From Candidatus Epulonipiscium viviparus (GTDB lineage Bacteria; Bacillota; Clostridia; Lachnospirales; Cellulosilyticaceae): 64,000 bases of DNA. Below the pieces are notes generated by a model. It did no database searches. It saw nothing but the letters and a program-made list of their open reading frames with translations, and was not told the origin of the DNA. Made by a program: the position numbers and the translations under genes. This document shows, in pieces, positions 29,623-40,075 of this stretch; the stretch's first letter is position 1, and each line of letters opens with the position of its first letter. The DNA lies in the NCBI RefSeq assembly GCF_030708075.1, contig NZ_CP117982.1:1-64000 (forward strand). Direction: 5' to 3'.

Positions 29623-32600
29623 TTATGAACGCTTGAAGAATGACATAATTTTAGATGCTATAGATTTTGTCGGAGTAGCATTTTTCACTAGTGGTGGTGG
29701 GCTAACTGCGTCTATTTCTACATGCTCACCAGGAGTTATGATCGCTTCAAATGTTTCGTCGAAGATTACTGTGTAGAACGAATTGTCGGTAGTGTCATCG
29801 GCACCAGCGTCACCATCTTTAACTACTTCTACTAATTCTTCCTCGATTGCTGGAGTAGAGATAGTCGCCACACCAGGATTTGCGCCGTCATAAGGGATTT
29901 TTAATGCTATATTAAATACGAATGCACCGTCTTCAGACTCATCTTCAGCTTCTGGATCCTCAGGGTCTGGCTTATTAACTTGTGGCTCATATGCTGTTGT
30001 TGCATCGACAGTTTCAGTTGTGAATATATTCTCGGCTTTTAATTCGCTAGTTTCGGCATCAAATTCTTCGGATACAATATATACTTCAACATCTTCATTA
30101 TTAATTAACGCTTTCACTTGTTTCTGGATTTCTTGAGCGGCGAGAAGAGCATTAGCTTTATTTCTAGCTGTCTCATCTGCAGTTTTATCTGTTAGTAAGT
30201 TGCCATCGATCGTGAATTCTCTTGAAGAGTGAATGCGAGATGCGGCTTCGAGCACTGCTGACTTCTCGATTACTGTCCACTTATATGGAGCGGCTGCCAC
30301 TATAAACTCACCTTCGATCACTACTGGTTCAATACCCGTACCCTCAACTGGAGTAGTGCCATCAGTTTTCACTAATGTAATCTTAACGGAAACTTCATTT
30401 TCACCAACTTCACCATCAGGCTCTTCTGCAGTACCTGGAACTGATTCTGCGAAAGTACCGATTGTTGTAGCTTCAACCGTAAATTTAGCTTCCATAGTAG
30501 TTGCTGTACCAGCTCCATCATCAACAGTAATATTCATGTCTATGCCCGCAGCGGCGATTACTTCGTCAAGTTTCTTTACGATATAAGCTTGTGCTTCCGT
30601 CGCATCCATAGCGGCGCCATCGGTTTTAAGTGCTGGAACCACGATCAACTCGTCGCTTTCAAGTACCGCGGTTATGGCCGCTACAGCTTGCTCTAACGGA
30701 GTACCTGCGTACTTAGATTTTTCTTTTACTTTGCCAATATCAACACCTTCATTAGTTTTGGGATGATTATCGTCTCTTCCTGAGAATAATTCGAATTCGC
30801 CATTTAAAACACCCAATGCGCTAGTAGGTGCCGCAGCTGGATCATCGGCGGTGGTTCCGTCTAATGAACCTGCTGTTAACTTAGCCGCATCTGTGGCGGT
30901 GTCCTCAAGGTCGCTTATCGCATCTGTCGCAATTTCGATCGCCTCTTCTATTGCAGAGATAGAAGCATCGTCTGAATACAACGTGCCCATCGCCAATTCG
31001 TAGATATCGCCGTCTTCACTTTCGTCATCCATATCGCCTACTTCTACGACTGTTTCCACATAGGCTTTGATTGCCTCGATTCGTGCAGTTAACACTTCTT
31101 TTGCCGTGTTCAGAGTATCCATTGTTCCAAGGCCTCCGATTAGTGGATCAGTATCAGCGACGGCCGTTCCATCTGGTGTTTTGTTAGCTACAACGTTGGC
31201 AAACTGCTCGATCGCTAACTCTAATTTTCCGATTGCTTCAGTCAACTTGGCCGCAGATCCTTCTGCTGTATGCGGATTCGCCTTCAATACATCGCTCGCC
31301 GCCTTGTGCGCGTCAATGATAAATTCTTTCGGTGCCATCGATTCGTTCTCGCCATCAACTGTGAACCCATCCACGTCTTCTTTTGTTACCCAAGCTAGGC
31401 CGTCCGCGACATCGTTCCCTTGTACATCGCTTTGCGCGTACTTTGTATATTCGAATGCCTGCGCTATTAACATCGTAAGTTCGTTTTTCGCTTTTACCGC
31501 ATCGGCTGTTTCGAGATCTGAGTCCAGCTTACCTGGTTTTAAAAGTTTGGTTGCAGTTGTGACGCTATTTTTGAGAGACGTGATCGTTTGCCCAATACTA
31601 GCGAGCGTGGTTTTGCCTGTACCAACAGTTCCGGTGATAGGGTCTTTGTCAGTTGTGGTGTTGAAGATAGCAGTAGTCGCTAGCTTGATCTGGTTGTTGA
31701 GTGTAGTGATTTGCGCCGCCGGAAGCCAATTGGAATCATCTGGAACATCCGCCCCGGTCGCTGATGCGAAAATAGGGGTACGTCGGTCGGAACCGTAGAG
31801 AATGGCTTCGATATCTTTGATAAGCGATTCCAATTCTTCGATTTTGGTGAGCATTTCATCGTTTTTACCCATTCCGTTTTTCGCCGCCGCTGAAGTTAGG
31901 ATGGCTGTTGATTTGTCGAACGCGCTATACGCATTGCTAAGCTGAAGGGTAAGCGTGGTCGGTAGGCTGATCACTTTCTTCGCGTTGTTAATAGCGTTGA
32001 CGTAAGCGTTATATTGCAATGTATTTACCCATTGCGAATACGAATCTACGTCGCTACCGTCTCCCGCGAGGCTAAGCTTTATCGTGTTGAGTAACGCGAG
32101 TGGGCCGCCAGCCAAATTGCCGTTGATGACCGTGCTAGTAGCTTGCGCGATCGCGTCGTTTAATTTGGTAAGAGCCATATTGTATTTTGATGCCTCTGCA
32201 GATAGAGCCGCGGCAGGTTTGGTTGCCTTCTCGAAATTCTTTGTTGCAAGAGCGAGGGCATCAACGGCCTTGTCGATAGTGAGTTGAGACTGAACTTTTG
32301 CAGTTGCGAAGGTATCGAGTGTCTTTTGCGCTACAGATATAGCATTGGCGTATACATTCACATCTGTGCTAGCCACCCATTGTGTATTGGCAGGTACGTC
32401 AACTCCGCCCGCTTTTACAGAAACTTTGGTTGTTCCCTTGTCGTCGTTTTTGTATTTATTACCAGCCAAACCGTCGGCGTCGGTGTAAGTTGCAGTCGGA
32501 GGCGTTGCGCCAGGTAGGTATGCCAGCCCGTTTATGGCAGCGACAGCATTTTGGATTGCAGTGCGTAATTCTACAGTTTCGATAGCATCGGTGCCCTTCT

Positions 32601-35600
32601 GAGCTAACGGAGTAATTGTGTCGAGTTTTTCGCCTTTAACATTGTAGCCATAGAAGTTTTGATACGCAGTTTGCATTTCCTTGAGAGCCAAGATGGCCTT
32701 GTCGAGCGATGTTTTCTTGTCAGGCGCATCAACATTGGCAAAGCTGTTGAGGAAAGTTGCGGCCTTTTGGGTAGCAGCAGTGATGGTATTTTTTCCAGCA
32801 GTAGTGGTCCACAGCGATGTTGCTGGTACGTCTGCTCCAAACGAAGAGCTCACGGCTATCGATTCCACTGCTGAGAGGTGAGCACCATCATCGGCAAATG
32901 TGCCTTTTTCAGTGTTAGAAATATAAGTTCTGAGAGTGGCAACGACTTTGTTATACGAATCCTTGGTACCAAACTGAGCTGCAGTTTCGAAAGCTGTAGT
33001 AGCTTTTTCGAGAGCAGTGAGAGAGGCCTGCAATGTGGCGGTTGTGGATTTAGTATTTTTCAATGCGGTAACGGCTGTGTTGAGAGCGGTAGTTATTTTG
33101 GTATAGTCGATTGTTGATACCCATTTAGATCCACTGTCTGGAATTAGATCGCCATTGTCATCGGTGCCTTCGACATCGGTTCCGTAAACTTTACTTTCAA
33201 CGATTACAGATTTGCCAGCTGGTGGAGTTGGTGGAGTTAATGGAGCAGTCTCTTGTGTACCATCTATCTTATACGCATTCACATTAGTAAGAGCAGCTAC
33301 AATATTGATGCCCTCAAGAAGCGCTTTTTTTGCTTCATCAAACGCTTTAATAGTAGCCCCAGTTGCAGTTCCAGGAAGCGGCTTAAAGTTTTTGGCAAGA
33401 TTTGCCAATGCGGTAGCCTTAGTAGAGATAGAGGTGTTGACTGCGGTATCGTCGAGAAGCGTTTTTGCCTCTTCGATAGCCTTTGTGATATTAGCGTGTA
33501 CGGCGCTCGTTACCCAATATGAAGAAGTCGAGATGTTTGCACCAGCCGTGTCGCTAATTTCTACATCAGTACCATTAGCATCTTTGAGTACAGCGTTGGC
33601 CGCATGATATGCGTTGTAGAGAGCAATTTTCTTCGAGCTAGCAGGATTCATAGCATAAGAGTTGGCATCCGCAGTATTCACAAGCACCGCGAGATCGGCA
33701 ACTTGCTCGGCTGTAGCTTGGTCGGCAGCTTCTTCTAAAGTAGTGAGAGCTTCTTTTAAGTTCGTTGCATAAGTTTGGTCGAGATAAGTAGGATTAGAGT
33801 CTATGAATGTTTCGAGCTCAGCATCAGAAACGCCATCTCCAGTGGTATCGATTGCTCCTTTAATAGCGATACTAGTTAGGGAGTAGTCACCTTTGTCTGT
33901 ACTAGTTCCGATGAAGGCATCAACGTTTTCGCTAGCAGTAGGAGGCGCATCTGATGTATCGATTTCTTTGTCGTCTCCGTAGAGAATAGCTTTGGCCGCA
34001 TCGATCCACGTAGTTTTTTCAGCTGTAGTAGCTTTTTCAACAGCGGTTGGTTTAAATGCTAGAATCGCATCTACTAAGCCGCTCTCATTATATTGGGTTG
34101 CGAAGTAGGAGCCAGTAGCATCAAGATTCCCAGGATTATCCAAATAGCCGGTGCGCGAAGATGACTCTAGATTGGCAGCATCGTCGACTATTTCTTGTGC
34201 TTTGACCATAGCCTCTTTGAGGTCGTTGAACATCGTCGGTGTTACCCAATGTCCATCTGGTAGAGCAGTGCTTGTTGCATTGCCATTTGGATCGCAAGTA
34301 TATACTCCGTCTACAGATAAATTTACTTTGGATGTATCTAAAGCGATGCCGGCCTCAATGATTTTTCCACCCACGACAGTTGTATCTGCGAATGTTATGG
34401 CGAAGTCGCCGTCGGCTGCATCTTTGGTTGCGAATGTAGCTGCGTTAACGGCGACAGCTGTACCATCACCAGTATCACCAGTAAGTTTAGTTTGAACTGA
34501 TGTATAAGCCGTTACATAATCCGCGCTGTCATGCTCTTTAGTTTTTGCTTCATATGCTGCTATCGCATCTTTAACCTTATTCAATGCATTATCGAAATAG
34601 CTAGGGTCATTTGCGTATGCTTTGTAGTTGTCTGTATCGCTTTTGGCTAAAATTTCATCGACTTCGAGTAGCGCATCTGAGAGATCTTCTACGGCATCGG
34701 TGTCTACGAATTTTTCGATAGCGTTTGAGCCACCAGTACCTGCGACAGGGTCAATCTCGCCAGTTTTAGTATAGCCGTATAGCATGCTTTTGGAATTGTC
34801 ATCCTTTTTGGAATTAATGATGGTATCAGAATGACCTTTACTTACTATATAAATATCTACTGGAACATAGCTAGTTACTTTACCATCTGTACTTTCGATA
34901 GCGTAGACTTTTGCTTTCTCACCACTTACTGTTGCACCTGAATCTATAGCAGCATCCGTAGATGATATATATCCAAGAGCATCGTATGAATCTGGATCTG
35001 TTGCTGCCGTTGTCGCTGTATATGCCACACCGATGGCGTTTTTGAATTCGTCAAACTTTGTTTTGGCATCAGCGGTGTCAGTCTTATCCTTCGTAGCCGT
35101 TCCATACGCTGCTGTAGCCGCATCGAGTGTAGCCTTAGCTGCTGCAAAGTCAGTTTCAGATGCGTCTGGAATATTTGAGCCCCAATCTACTTCTGAATAT
35201 TCTGCTCCCAATGACTTTTCATCTGTAACAGGTGTTGAAGCAGTATCTGTTAAAGTAGATGGGAAAGTATCATCTAATACTTTTTTGGCCGCCTGGATCG
35301 CGTTGTAATAAGTCTTGAGTGCTTCGTTGGTAGTCCATTTCGCTGGGTGAGTGATGCCGCTGGTGGTATCGGCAAATGATTTAAGGTCGCTCCATTTGCT
35401 GGTACCTTCATCATAAGTTTTATACGTATATCCACCATCCTCTGATACGCCGACAGTAGTGGTAGTGTCAGTGGAATAATATTCATCCTTACCGTCAACT
35501 TTTTTGATTGTGGTCATAATTCCGTCTGAAGCTGCGCCATGTACAGCGGTATACAATGCTTCTCTTTCGGTATTATCGAACGGAACGATCGGCTGCTTAC

Positions 35601-38265
35601 TGTCTTCAAATGTAGCGACTGCTTTAGCGATGTCATCGATTTCTTTTTGCAAGTTTCCGGATACGAAATCGTCCATATATTTTTTGAGCTTTGTCTTTGC
35701 GGACGCCTCGGTTAGACCATAAACGACTACATCTTTATACGCCTCAAGCTCATTGAGATATTTCGCTTCGGACGTTAATTTATCTAAATCAGACACTTCA
35801 ACGTAATGTGTAGCGCTTGTATTGGCTACCGTGATGAGTTTTTTCTTCTCGTCTGCAGCAGCAGCTGTAGTAGTATAGCCGTCAGCGGCATCTGCAGAAG
35901 ATTCGGTAATAGAGAAAATACCATCATCAGATAGAGCAATTGCGCTATCAGTTTTTGCTATTCTTCCCGCTGATGAAGAAAGTGCACCGGTAGAAGTATC
36001 AGCTGCAAGCACTGGCAAAGTGACGTAGGTTTCAACTTTTGCTAGTGCTGTGGTCGCATCTGTAATCGCGGTAGTAAATTTAGTTTTCAATCCATCTTTA
36101 GCCGCTTCATCGTATTTATCAAGCGCTTCTTTAAGCTTCTTGATAGAGCCTTCAATGGTAGATACGGATGTACCGCTTAATTTATATAGAGTAGTAGTAC
36201 CATCTGCATCTTTTACACCAGAATCTGTGATATAGCTTTTCGCATTATTGATGGCCGTCACAAGATCATCATGAACACTTTCCGTTACCCAGAACTGACC
36301 TGTATCGAGATCTACCCCTTTATATGCAGAGATGTTGTAGTAGTCTGCTCGTGCTGTAGTAGGTGGAGCTAAAAGAGGATTAAACTGTCCTTGCCTTGGA
36401 ACTGCTACAGCGGTGGTATCTGCATCAATTTCTGATTTAACTTTCAGTGCGTGATTGTCATTTAAGCCAGCGGTGGTAAATCCATCGGTTAGCTTAAGTA
36501 GTGTAATCGGACCAGAAGTAACCGCGCCCTCGACACTATCAGGAACACCTTCAGCAGGTGGAGCAGGTGTAAATTCCACTGTTGTTGCTAATCCCAAGTG
36601 AACGAAGTAGTTGTATAACTGAGTAGTAACGTCCGCGAGTTGATCAGCAGGAGTGTCAGTAGAATCTGCAAAGGCAGTGTAGTTATCAATGCTTTGAGCT
36701 AGACCAGCTATATCCTTTATAATCTCAGCCATTTCATTTGAGCTACCAGATGTTTTAGAGCCGGCCTTAACTTCGGTTGTATAATCTTCTCCCTCTAATG
36801 TAGTTTTTCCATCAGATCCATCATAACTTTCATACGTTTCGATGTATTCTCTTAATTTATCAAGCTGTGTATCGACTCTATCATGGGTAATGTATTTAGG
36901 TTCAGCTTTTACGCCGGCTGGTGGGGTGTCCCAGGTAAGTAAATTTCCGGCAGCTGTATCTTCAACTACGGCTGGTGCTATAAAATATGTAGCATCTGGA
37001 CCAAAACCTTCTCGATCGTCAGCTGTAATGGCGGCACTTGATTCTTCAATATCTGTAGCCGTTGCTTTGGTACCGTCTTTATATTTGTAAATTTGAGGGG
37101 TAGAGCGGAGACTACTGTTGGCACTTTTTGGTAAATCATCATCAAGATTGGTTAGTCCTAGCATAGCTTTTGCGATTTTAATTTCTAATGTAGCAGCAGC
37201 TATGTTAGCCGTGAGATCGTATGTCCCATTAGATGCGGCAAGGTAGGCCGTGTAGGCATCATCGAGAGCAGTTTGCGCGGCGGTTATTTCATCGAGTGTT
37301 GAGTAATCTCCGTCAGCACCTTGCAATGTCTCTTCTTTATATTTTTCCTCATTAGATTTTTTAGCATACGGGGTGCTTGATTCATCATCTAGATTAGCAG
37401 ATGTAGCTAACGTGTTAAATGTATCAGACAACGTTACATTATCTTCGAAGATATCTCCAAGTGTAGTAGTGTCATCGTTATAAGCTCCAGAGTATGCGTT
37501 GTCAACAACAGCCTCGGCAGCAATCATAGCCTCTTGTAATGCGTCGACTACGCTTTGAGTAACCCAATGTCTAGTTGTTTCGACGGTTTTTGCGTCTTTA
37601 GAAATTTCGATCGCTATGGCCTCGGTGGCAGTTCCGAAATCAGTAGGAGTTTTAGTGTCAGCTGTTATAGCGTTATCTTCGTTAGCTGAAAAATCGATGT
37701 GCGCATCTACATAATGGATAGTTTGTTTGAGTGTATCAATAGCCGTCTTGTAGGTATTTTCGATAGCAGAATCAGGCGTAAGCTGTTTAACAGCATTTAC
37801 AGCCGCGTTAAGATCAGCCGCTATATCAGCTATATGTGCTTTTATGCCTTTGTTGGTAAATGTGGCAGGATTTGCCAAAATGTTCGTTAAATTTTCGAAG
37901 GCAGTTTTTGTTGCAGAATCATTTAAGTTTAAGTATTGCTGACCAGTGGTGTATTCTAAACCATCAGTTTTAGATGTAAAGATTTGAGATAATCTCATTG
38001 CATCTGTAATTAATGTATCGAGTTGATAATCTGCAGCGAACGTTAATTTATCTACCAACAGTTCGTTGCCAGGGTGAGCAGTACCTAAAGCCGCCGCGTC
38101 GGCTGGTAGTTCATGAATGTATCCAGCTGTCTCATCAGTAGTACCAGCCGTAATTAAACCAGCTACATCATCGGCAGCGTTAACATCGATCGGTAACATA
38201 GTAATTGCTCCGGTCGCTAAAAGTGTAAAAGCTACTTGCTTTCTATATTTCTTCATCAAAGCCAT
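29623..38265 (-). CDS. Giant exported repeat protein C (2880 aa), divergent paralogue of A and B
   Basis: The ATG at 38265 is preceded by AAAAAAAGGAGATGAATT. The signal peptide is MALMKKYRKQ plus a hydrophobic segment, with likely cleavage after VNA. The module order is the same as in B: IHYVDAHIDFS (about 190), then W-V-T-type modules HWVTQS (about 233), FWVTES, HYVEVS, KWTTNE, HWVTPT, YWVTSA, KWVSTI, LWTTTA, QWVAST, QWVNTL, NWLPAA and AWVTKE. The single cysteine falls in the same place (about residue 1324, YTCDPNG). An Asp/Gly loop, DDNGDLIPD (about 1700), matches that of A and B. The last residues are MSFFKRS, but the long acidic tail of A/B is missing. Identity to A/B is much lower than A to B, so C is an older duplicate. 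Function is unknown; extracellular location is supported by the signal peptide. Confidence 0.93.
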   Translation of the reverse strand: MALMKKYRKQVAFTLLATGAITMLPIDVNAADDVAGLITAGTTDETAGYIHELPADAAALGTAHPGNELLVDKLTFAADYQLDTLITDAMRLSQIFTSKTDGLEYTTGQQYLNLNDSATKTAFENLTNILANPATFTNKGIKAHIADIAADLNAAVNAVKQLTPDSAIENTYKTAIDTLKQTIHYVDAHIDFSANEDNAITADTKTPTDFGTATEAIAIEISKDAKTVETTRHWVTQSVVDALQEAMIAAEAVVDNAYSGAYNDDTTTLGDIFEDNVTLSDTFNTLATSANLDDESSTPYAKKSNEEKYKEETLQGADGDYSTLDEITAAQTALDDAYTAYLAASNGTYDLTANIAAATLEIKIAKAMLGLTNLDDDLPKSANSSLRSTPQIYKYKDGTKATATDIEESSAAITADDREGFGPDATYFIAPAVVEDTAAGNLLTWDTPPAGVKAEPKYITHDRVDTQLDKLREYIETYESYDGSDGKTTLEGEDYTTEVKAGSKTSGSSNEMAEIIKDIAGLAQSIDNYTAFADSTDTPADQLADVTTQLYNYFVHLGLATTVEFTPAPPAEGVPDSVEGAVTSGPITLLKLTDGFTTAGLNDNHALKVKSEIDADTTAVAVPRQGQFNPLLAPPTTARADYYNISAYKGVDLDTGQFWVTESVHDDLVTAINNAKSYITDSGVKDADGTTTLYKLSGTSVSTIEGSIKKLKEALDKYDEAAKDGLKTKFTTAITDATTALAKVETYVTLPVLAADTSTGALSSSAGRIAKTDSAIALSDDGIFSITESSADAADGYTTTAAAADEKKKLITVANTSATHYVEVSDLDKLTSEAKYLNELEAYKDVVVYGLTEASAKTKLKKYMDDFVSGNLQKEIDDIAKAVATFEDSKQPIVPFDNTEREALYTAVHGAASDGIMTTIKKVDGKDEYYSTDTTTTVGVSEDGGYTYKTYDEGTSKWSDLKSFADTTSGITHPAKWTTNEALKTYYNAIQAAKKVLDDTFPSTLTDTASTPVTDEKSLGAEYSEVDWGSNIPDASETDFAAAKATLDAATAAYGTATKDKTDTADAKTKFDEFKNAIGVAYTATTAATDPDSYDALGYISSTDAAIDSGATVSGEKAKVYAIESTDGKVTSYVPVDIYIVSKGHSDTIINSKKDDNSKSMLYGYTKTGEIDPVAGTGGSNAIEKFVDTDAVEDLSDALLEVDEILAKSDTDNYKAYANDPSYFDNALNKVKDAIAAYEAKTKEHDSADYVTAYTSVQTKLTGDTGDGTAVAVNAATFATKDAADGDFAITFADTTVVGGKIIEAGIALDTSKVNLSVDGVYTCDPNGNATSTALPDGHWVTPTMFNDLKEAMVKAQEIVDDAANLESSSRTGYLDNPGNLDATGSYFATQYNESGLVDAILAFKPTAVEKATTAEKTTWIDAAKAILYGDDKEIDTSDAPPTASENVDAFIGTSTDKGDYSLTSIAIKGAIDTTGDGVSDAELETFIDSNPTYLDQTYATNLKEALTTLEEAADQATAEQVADLAVLVNTADANSYAMNPASSKKIALYNAYHAANAVLKDANGTDVEISDTAGANISTSSYWVTSAVHANITKAIEEAKTLLDDTAVNTSISTKATALANLAKNFKPLPGTATGATIKAFDEAKKALLEGINIVAALTNVNAYKIDGTQETAPLTPPTPPAGKSVIVESKVYGTDVEGTDDNGDLIPDSGSKWVSTIDYTKITTALNTAVTALKNTKSTTATLQASLTALEKATTAFETAAQFGTKDSYNKVVATLRTYISNTEKGTFADDGAHLSAVESIAVSSSFGADVPATSLWTTTAGKNTITAATQKAATFLNSFANVDAPDKKTSLDKAILALKEMQTAYQNFYGYNVKGEKLDTITPLAQKGTDAIETVELRTAIQNAVAAINGLAYLPGATPPTATYTDADGLAGNKYKNDDKGTTKVSVKAGGVDVPANTQWVASTDVNVYANAISVAQKTLDTFATAKVQSQLTIDKAVDALALATKNFEKATKPAAALSAEASKYNMALTKLNDAIAQATSTVINGNLAGGPLALLNTIKLSLAGDGSDVDSYSQWVNTLQYNAYVNAINNAKKVISLPTTLTLQLSNAYSAFDKSTAILTSAAAKNGMGKNDEMLTKIEELESLIKDIEAILYGSDRRTPIFASATGADVPDDSNWLPAAQITTLNNQIKLATTAIFNTTTDKDPITGTVGTGKTTLASIGQTITSLKNSVTTATKLLKPGKLDSDLETADAVKAKNELTMLIAQAFEYTKYAQSDVQGNDVADGLAWVTKEDVDGFTVDGENESMAPKEFIIDAHKAASDVLKANPHTAEGSAAKLTEAIGKLELAIEQFANVVANKTPDGTAVADTDPLIGGLGTMDTLNTAKEVLTARIEAIKAYVETVVEVGDMDDESEDGDIYELAMGTLYSDDASISAIEEAIEIATDAISDLEDTATDAAKLTAGSLDGTTADDPAAAPTSALGVLNGEFELFSGRDDNHPKTNEGVDIGKVKEKSKYAGTPLEQAVAAITAVLESDELIVVPALKTDGAAMDATEAQAYIVKKLDEVIAAAGIDMNITVDDGAGTATTMEAKFTVEATTIGTFAESVPGTAEEPDGEVGENEVSVKITLVKTDGTTPVEGTGIEPVVIEGEFIVAAAPYKWTVIEKSAVLEAASRIHSSREFTIDGNLLTDKTADETARNKANALLAAQEIQKQVKALINNEDVEVYIVSEEFDAETSELKAENIFTTETVDATTAYEPQVNKPDPEDPEAEDESEDGAFVFNIALKIPYDGANPGVATISTPAIEEELVEVVKDGDAGADDTTDNSFYTVIFDETFEAIITPGEHVEIDAVSPPPLVKNATPTKSIASKIMSFFKRS

Positions 38266-38661
38266 TAATTCATCTCCTTTTTTTGTATAGCATAATAAAT
38301 CGAATTTAGTTATACTCTAAAAAATATATTGCATATCCAAATATATGAGCTCGGGTAATAATGCATTCATATAATAATTTATGATATTAATTATATCGGA
38401 AGCGGTGTTATAGTACATTAATAAGACTTATCCAAGATTTGGAAAATTAATTGTAATAAAAATCCAAAAAATTAGAAGAAATTAGTGTAAAATGCTAAAA
38501 ATATAACATAAAATAATGAAAAGCATTATATAAAGTTGGAGATAAACAACCTGTAGAATCTTCATTTTTATGTGCGATATATAGAAATAAATAAAGCATC
38601 GTATTTTTTAACGATCTACAGGGGGCATCGCATGTTATAGCGAACTACATAAAAAGGAAAA
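38266..38661. other. AT-rich intergenic region upstream of gene C
   Basis: About 400 bp, strongly AT-rich, between the start of gene C and the 9/54-bp array. It must contain the promoter of gene C, but I could not pick out a -35/-10 pair with confidence. A palindromic pair, GATCTACAGG near 38613 with CCTGTAGAATC near 38551, flanks about 50 bp and might form a loose stem. No ORF with start signals. Confidence 0.6.
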
Positions 38662-40044
38662 GAGAATAGCAAAGAAGCTGGCGCCGATCGAGCAGATGGA
38701 GAAGAAGGAGAAGATGTAGAAAATGGGGAGGATGTAGCAGATAGAGAGATGAGATGATGTAGAAGACGGAGAAGATGGAGAAGAGGATGTAGCAGATCGA
38801 GCAGATTGAGATGACGGAGATGATGTAGAAGCTAGGGAGGATGTAGCAGATCGAGCAGATGTAGAGAGACGGAGAAGATGTAGAAGATAGGGAGGATGTA
38901 GCAGATCGAGAAGATGTAGAAGACGGAGATGATGTAGAAGTTGGGGAGGATGGAGCAGATTGAGATGATGTAGATGACGGAGATGATGTAGAAGTTGGGG
39001 AGGATGGAGCAGATTGAGATGATGTAGATGACGGAGATGATGTAGAAGTTGGGGAGGATGGAGCAGATTGAGATGATGTAGATGACGGAGATGATGTAGA
39101 AGTTGGGGAGGATGGAGCAGATTGAGATGATGTAGATGACGGAGATGATGTGGAAGCTGGGGAGGATGTAGAAGCTGGGGAGAATGTAGCAGATCGAGCA
39201 GATTGAGCAGATGTGGAAGATGGAGATGACGGAGAAGATGAAGAAGCTGGGGAGGATGTAGAAGACGGAGATGATGTAGAAACTAGGGAGGATGTAGCAG
39301 ATAGAGCAGATTGAGATGATGTAGAAGACGGAGAAGATGTAGAAAATGGGGAGGATGTAGCAGATAGAGCAGATTGAGATGATGTAGAAGACGGAGAAGA
39401 TGTAGAAAATGGGGAGGATGTAGCAGATCGAGAAGATGTAGAAGACGGAGAAGATGTAGAATCTGGGGAGGATGTAGCAGATAGAGCAGATTGAGATGAT
39501 GTAGAAGACGGAGAAGATGTAGAAAATGGGGAGGATGTAGCAGATAGAGCTGAGATGAGTAGAAGACGGAGAAGATGTAGAAGGTGGGGAGGATGTAGCA
39601 GATAGAGCAGATTGAGATGATGTAGAAGACGGAGAATGATGTAGAAGTGGGGAGGATGTAGAGCAGATTGAGATGATGTAGATGACGGAGATGATGTAGA
39701 AGGGGAGGATGTAGCAGATGAGCAGATTGAGATGATGTAGAAGACGGAGATGATGTGGAAGCTGGGGAGGATGTAGCAGATCGAGCAGATTAGATGATGT
39801 AGAAGACGGAGATGATGTAGAAGCTAGGGAGGATGTAGCAGATCGAGCAGATGAGATGACGGAGAAGATGTAGAATGGGAGGATGTAGCAGATAGAGCAG
39901 ATTGAGATGATGTAGAAGACGGAGAAGATGTAGAATCTGGGGAGGATGTAGCAGATCGAGCAGATTGAGATGATGTAGAAGACGGAGAAGCTGGAGACGG
40001 TGGAGAAGATGTAGCCGATCGAAAAGATGTAGAAAATCGAGCAT
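38662..40044. repeat. 9-bp based minisatellite with 54-bp higher-order units
   Basis: Nine-base modules such as GATGTAGAA, GACGGAGAA, GATGTAGCA, GATCGAGCA and GATTGAGAT are strung together. A 54-bp unit is repeated almost perfectly at 38941-39160. On the plus strand one frame reads DVEDGEDVE-type repeats but meets TGA in nearly every unit (GCA GAT TGA). The minus strand is open for about 400 codons (FYIFSVFYIISICSICYILP-type) without any start signal. I treat it as non-coding. It ends directly at the permease terminator. Confidence 0.9.
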
Positions 40045-40046
40045 AT

Positions 40047-40069
40047 AAAAAAGAGGCCCATAAGACCTC
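40047..40069 (-). terminator. Rho-independent terminator of the APC permease
   Basis: On the minus strand TGAGGTC and GGCCTC form a short stem around TTATG, followed by TTTTTT, only 7 nt after the permease stop codon. The 9-bp array starts immediately beyond. Confidence 0.7.
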
Positions 40070-40075
40070 AATAAA

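Noticed and set aside
38662-40044. TGA recoded as Trp, which would make the plus strand of the 9/54-bp array one acidic protein
   Set aside because: No independent evidence for recoding. Tryptophan in the clear genes is encoded by TGG (e.g. the W-V-T modules), and the Rpn remnant ends at TGA where the family ends.
38832-40061. A 409-residue hydrophobic protein on the minus strand of the 9/54-bp array
   Set aside because: It starts inside the permease terminator and is a translation of the repeat; no start signal, and frame changes occur wherever units have indels.
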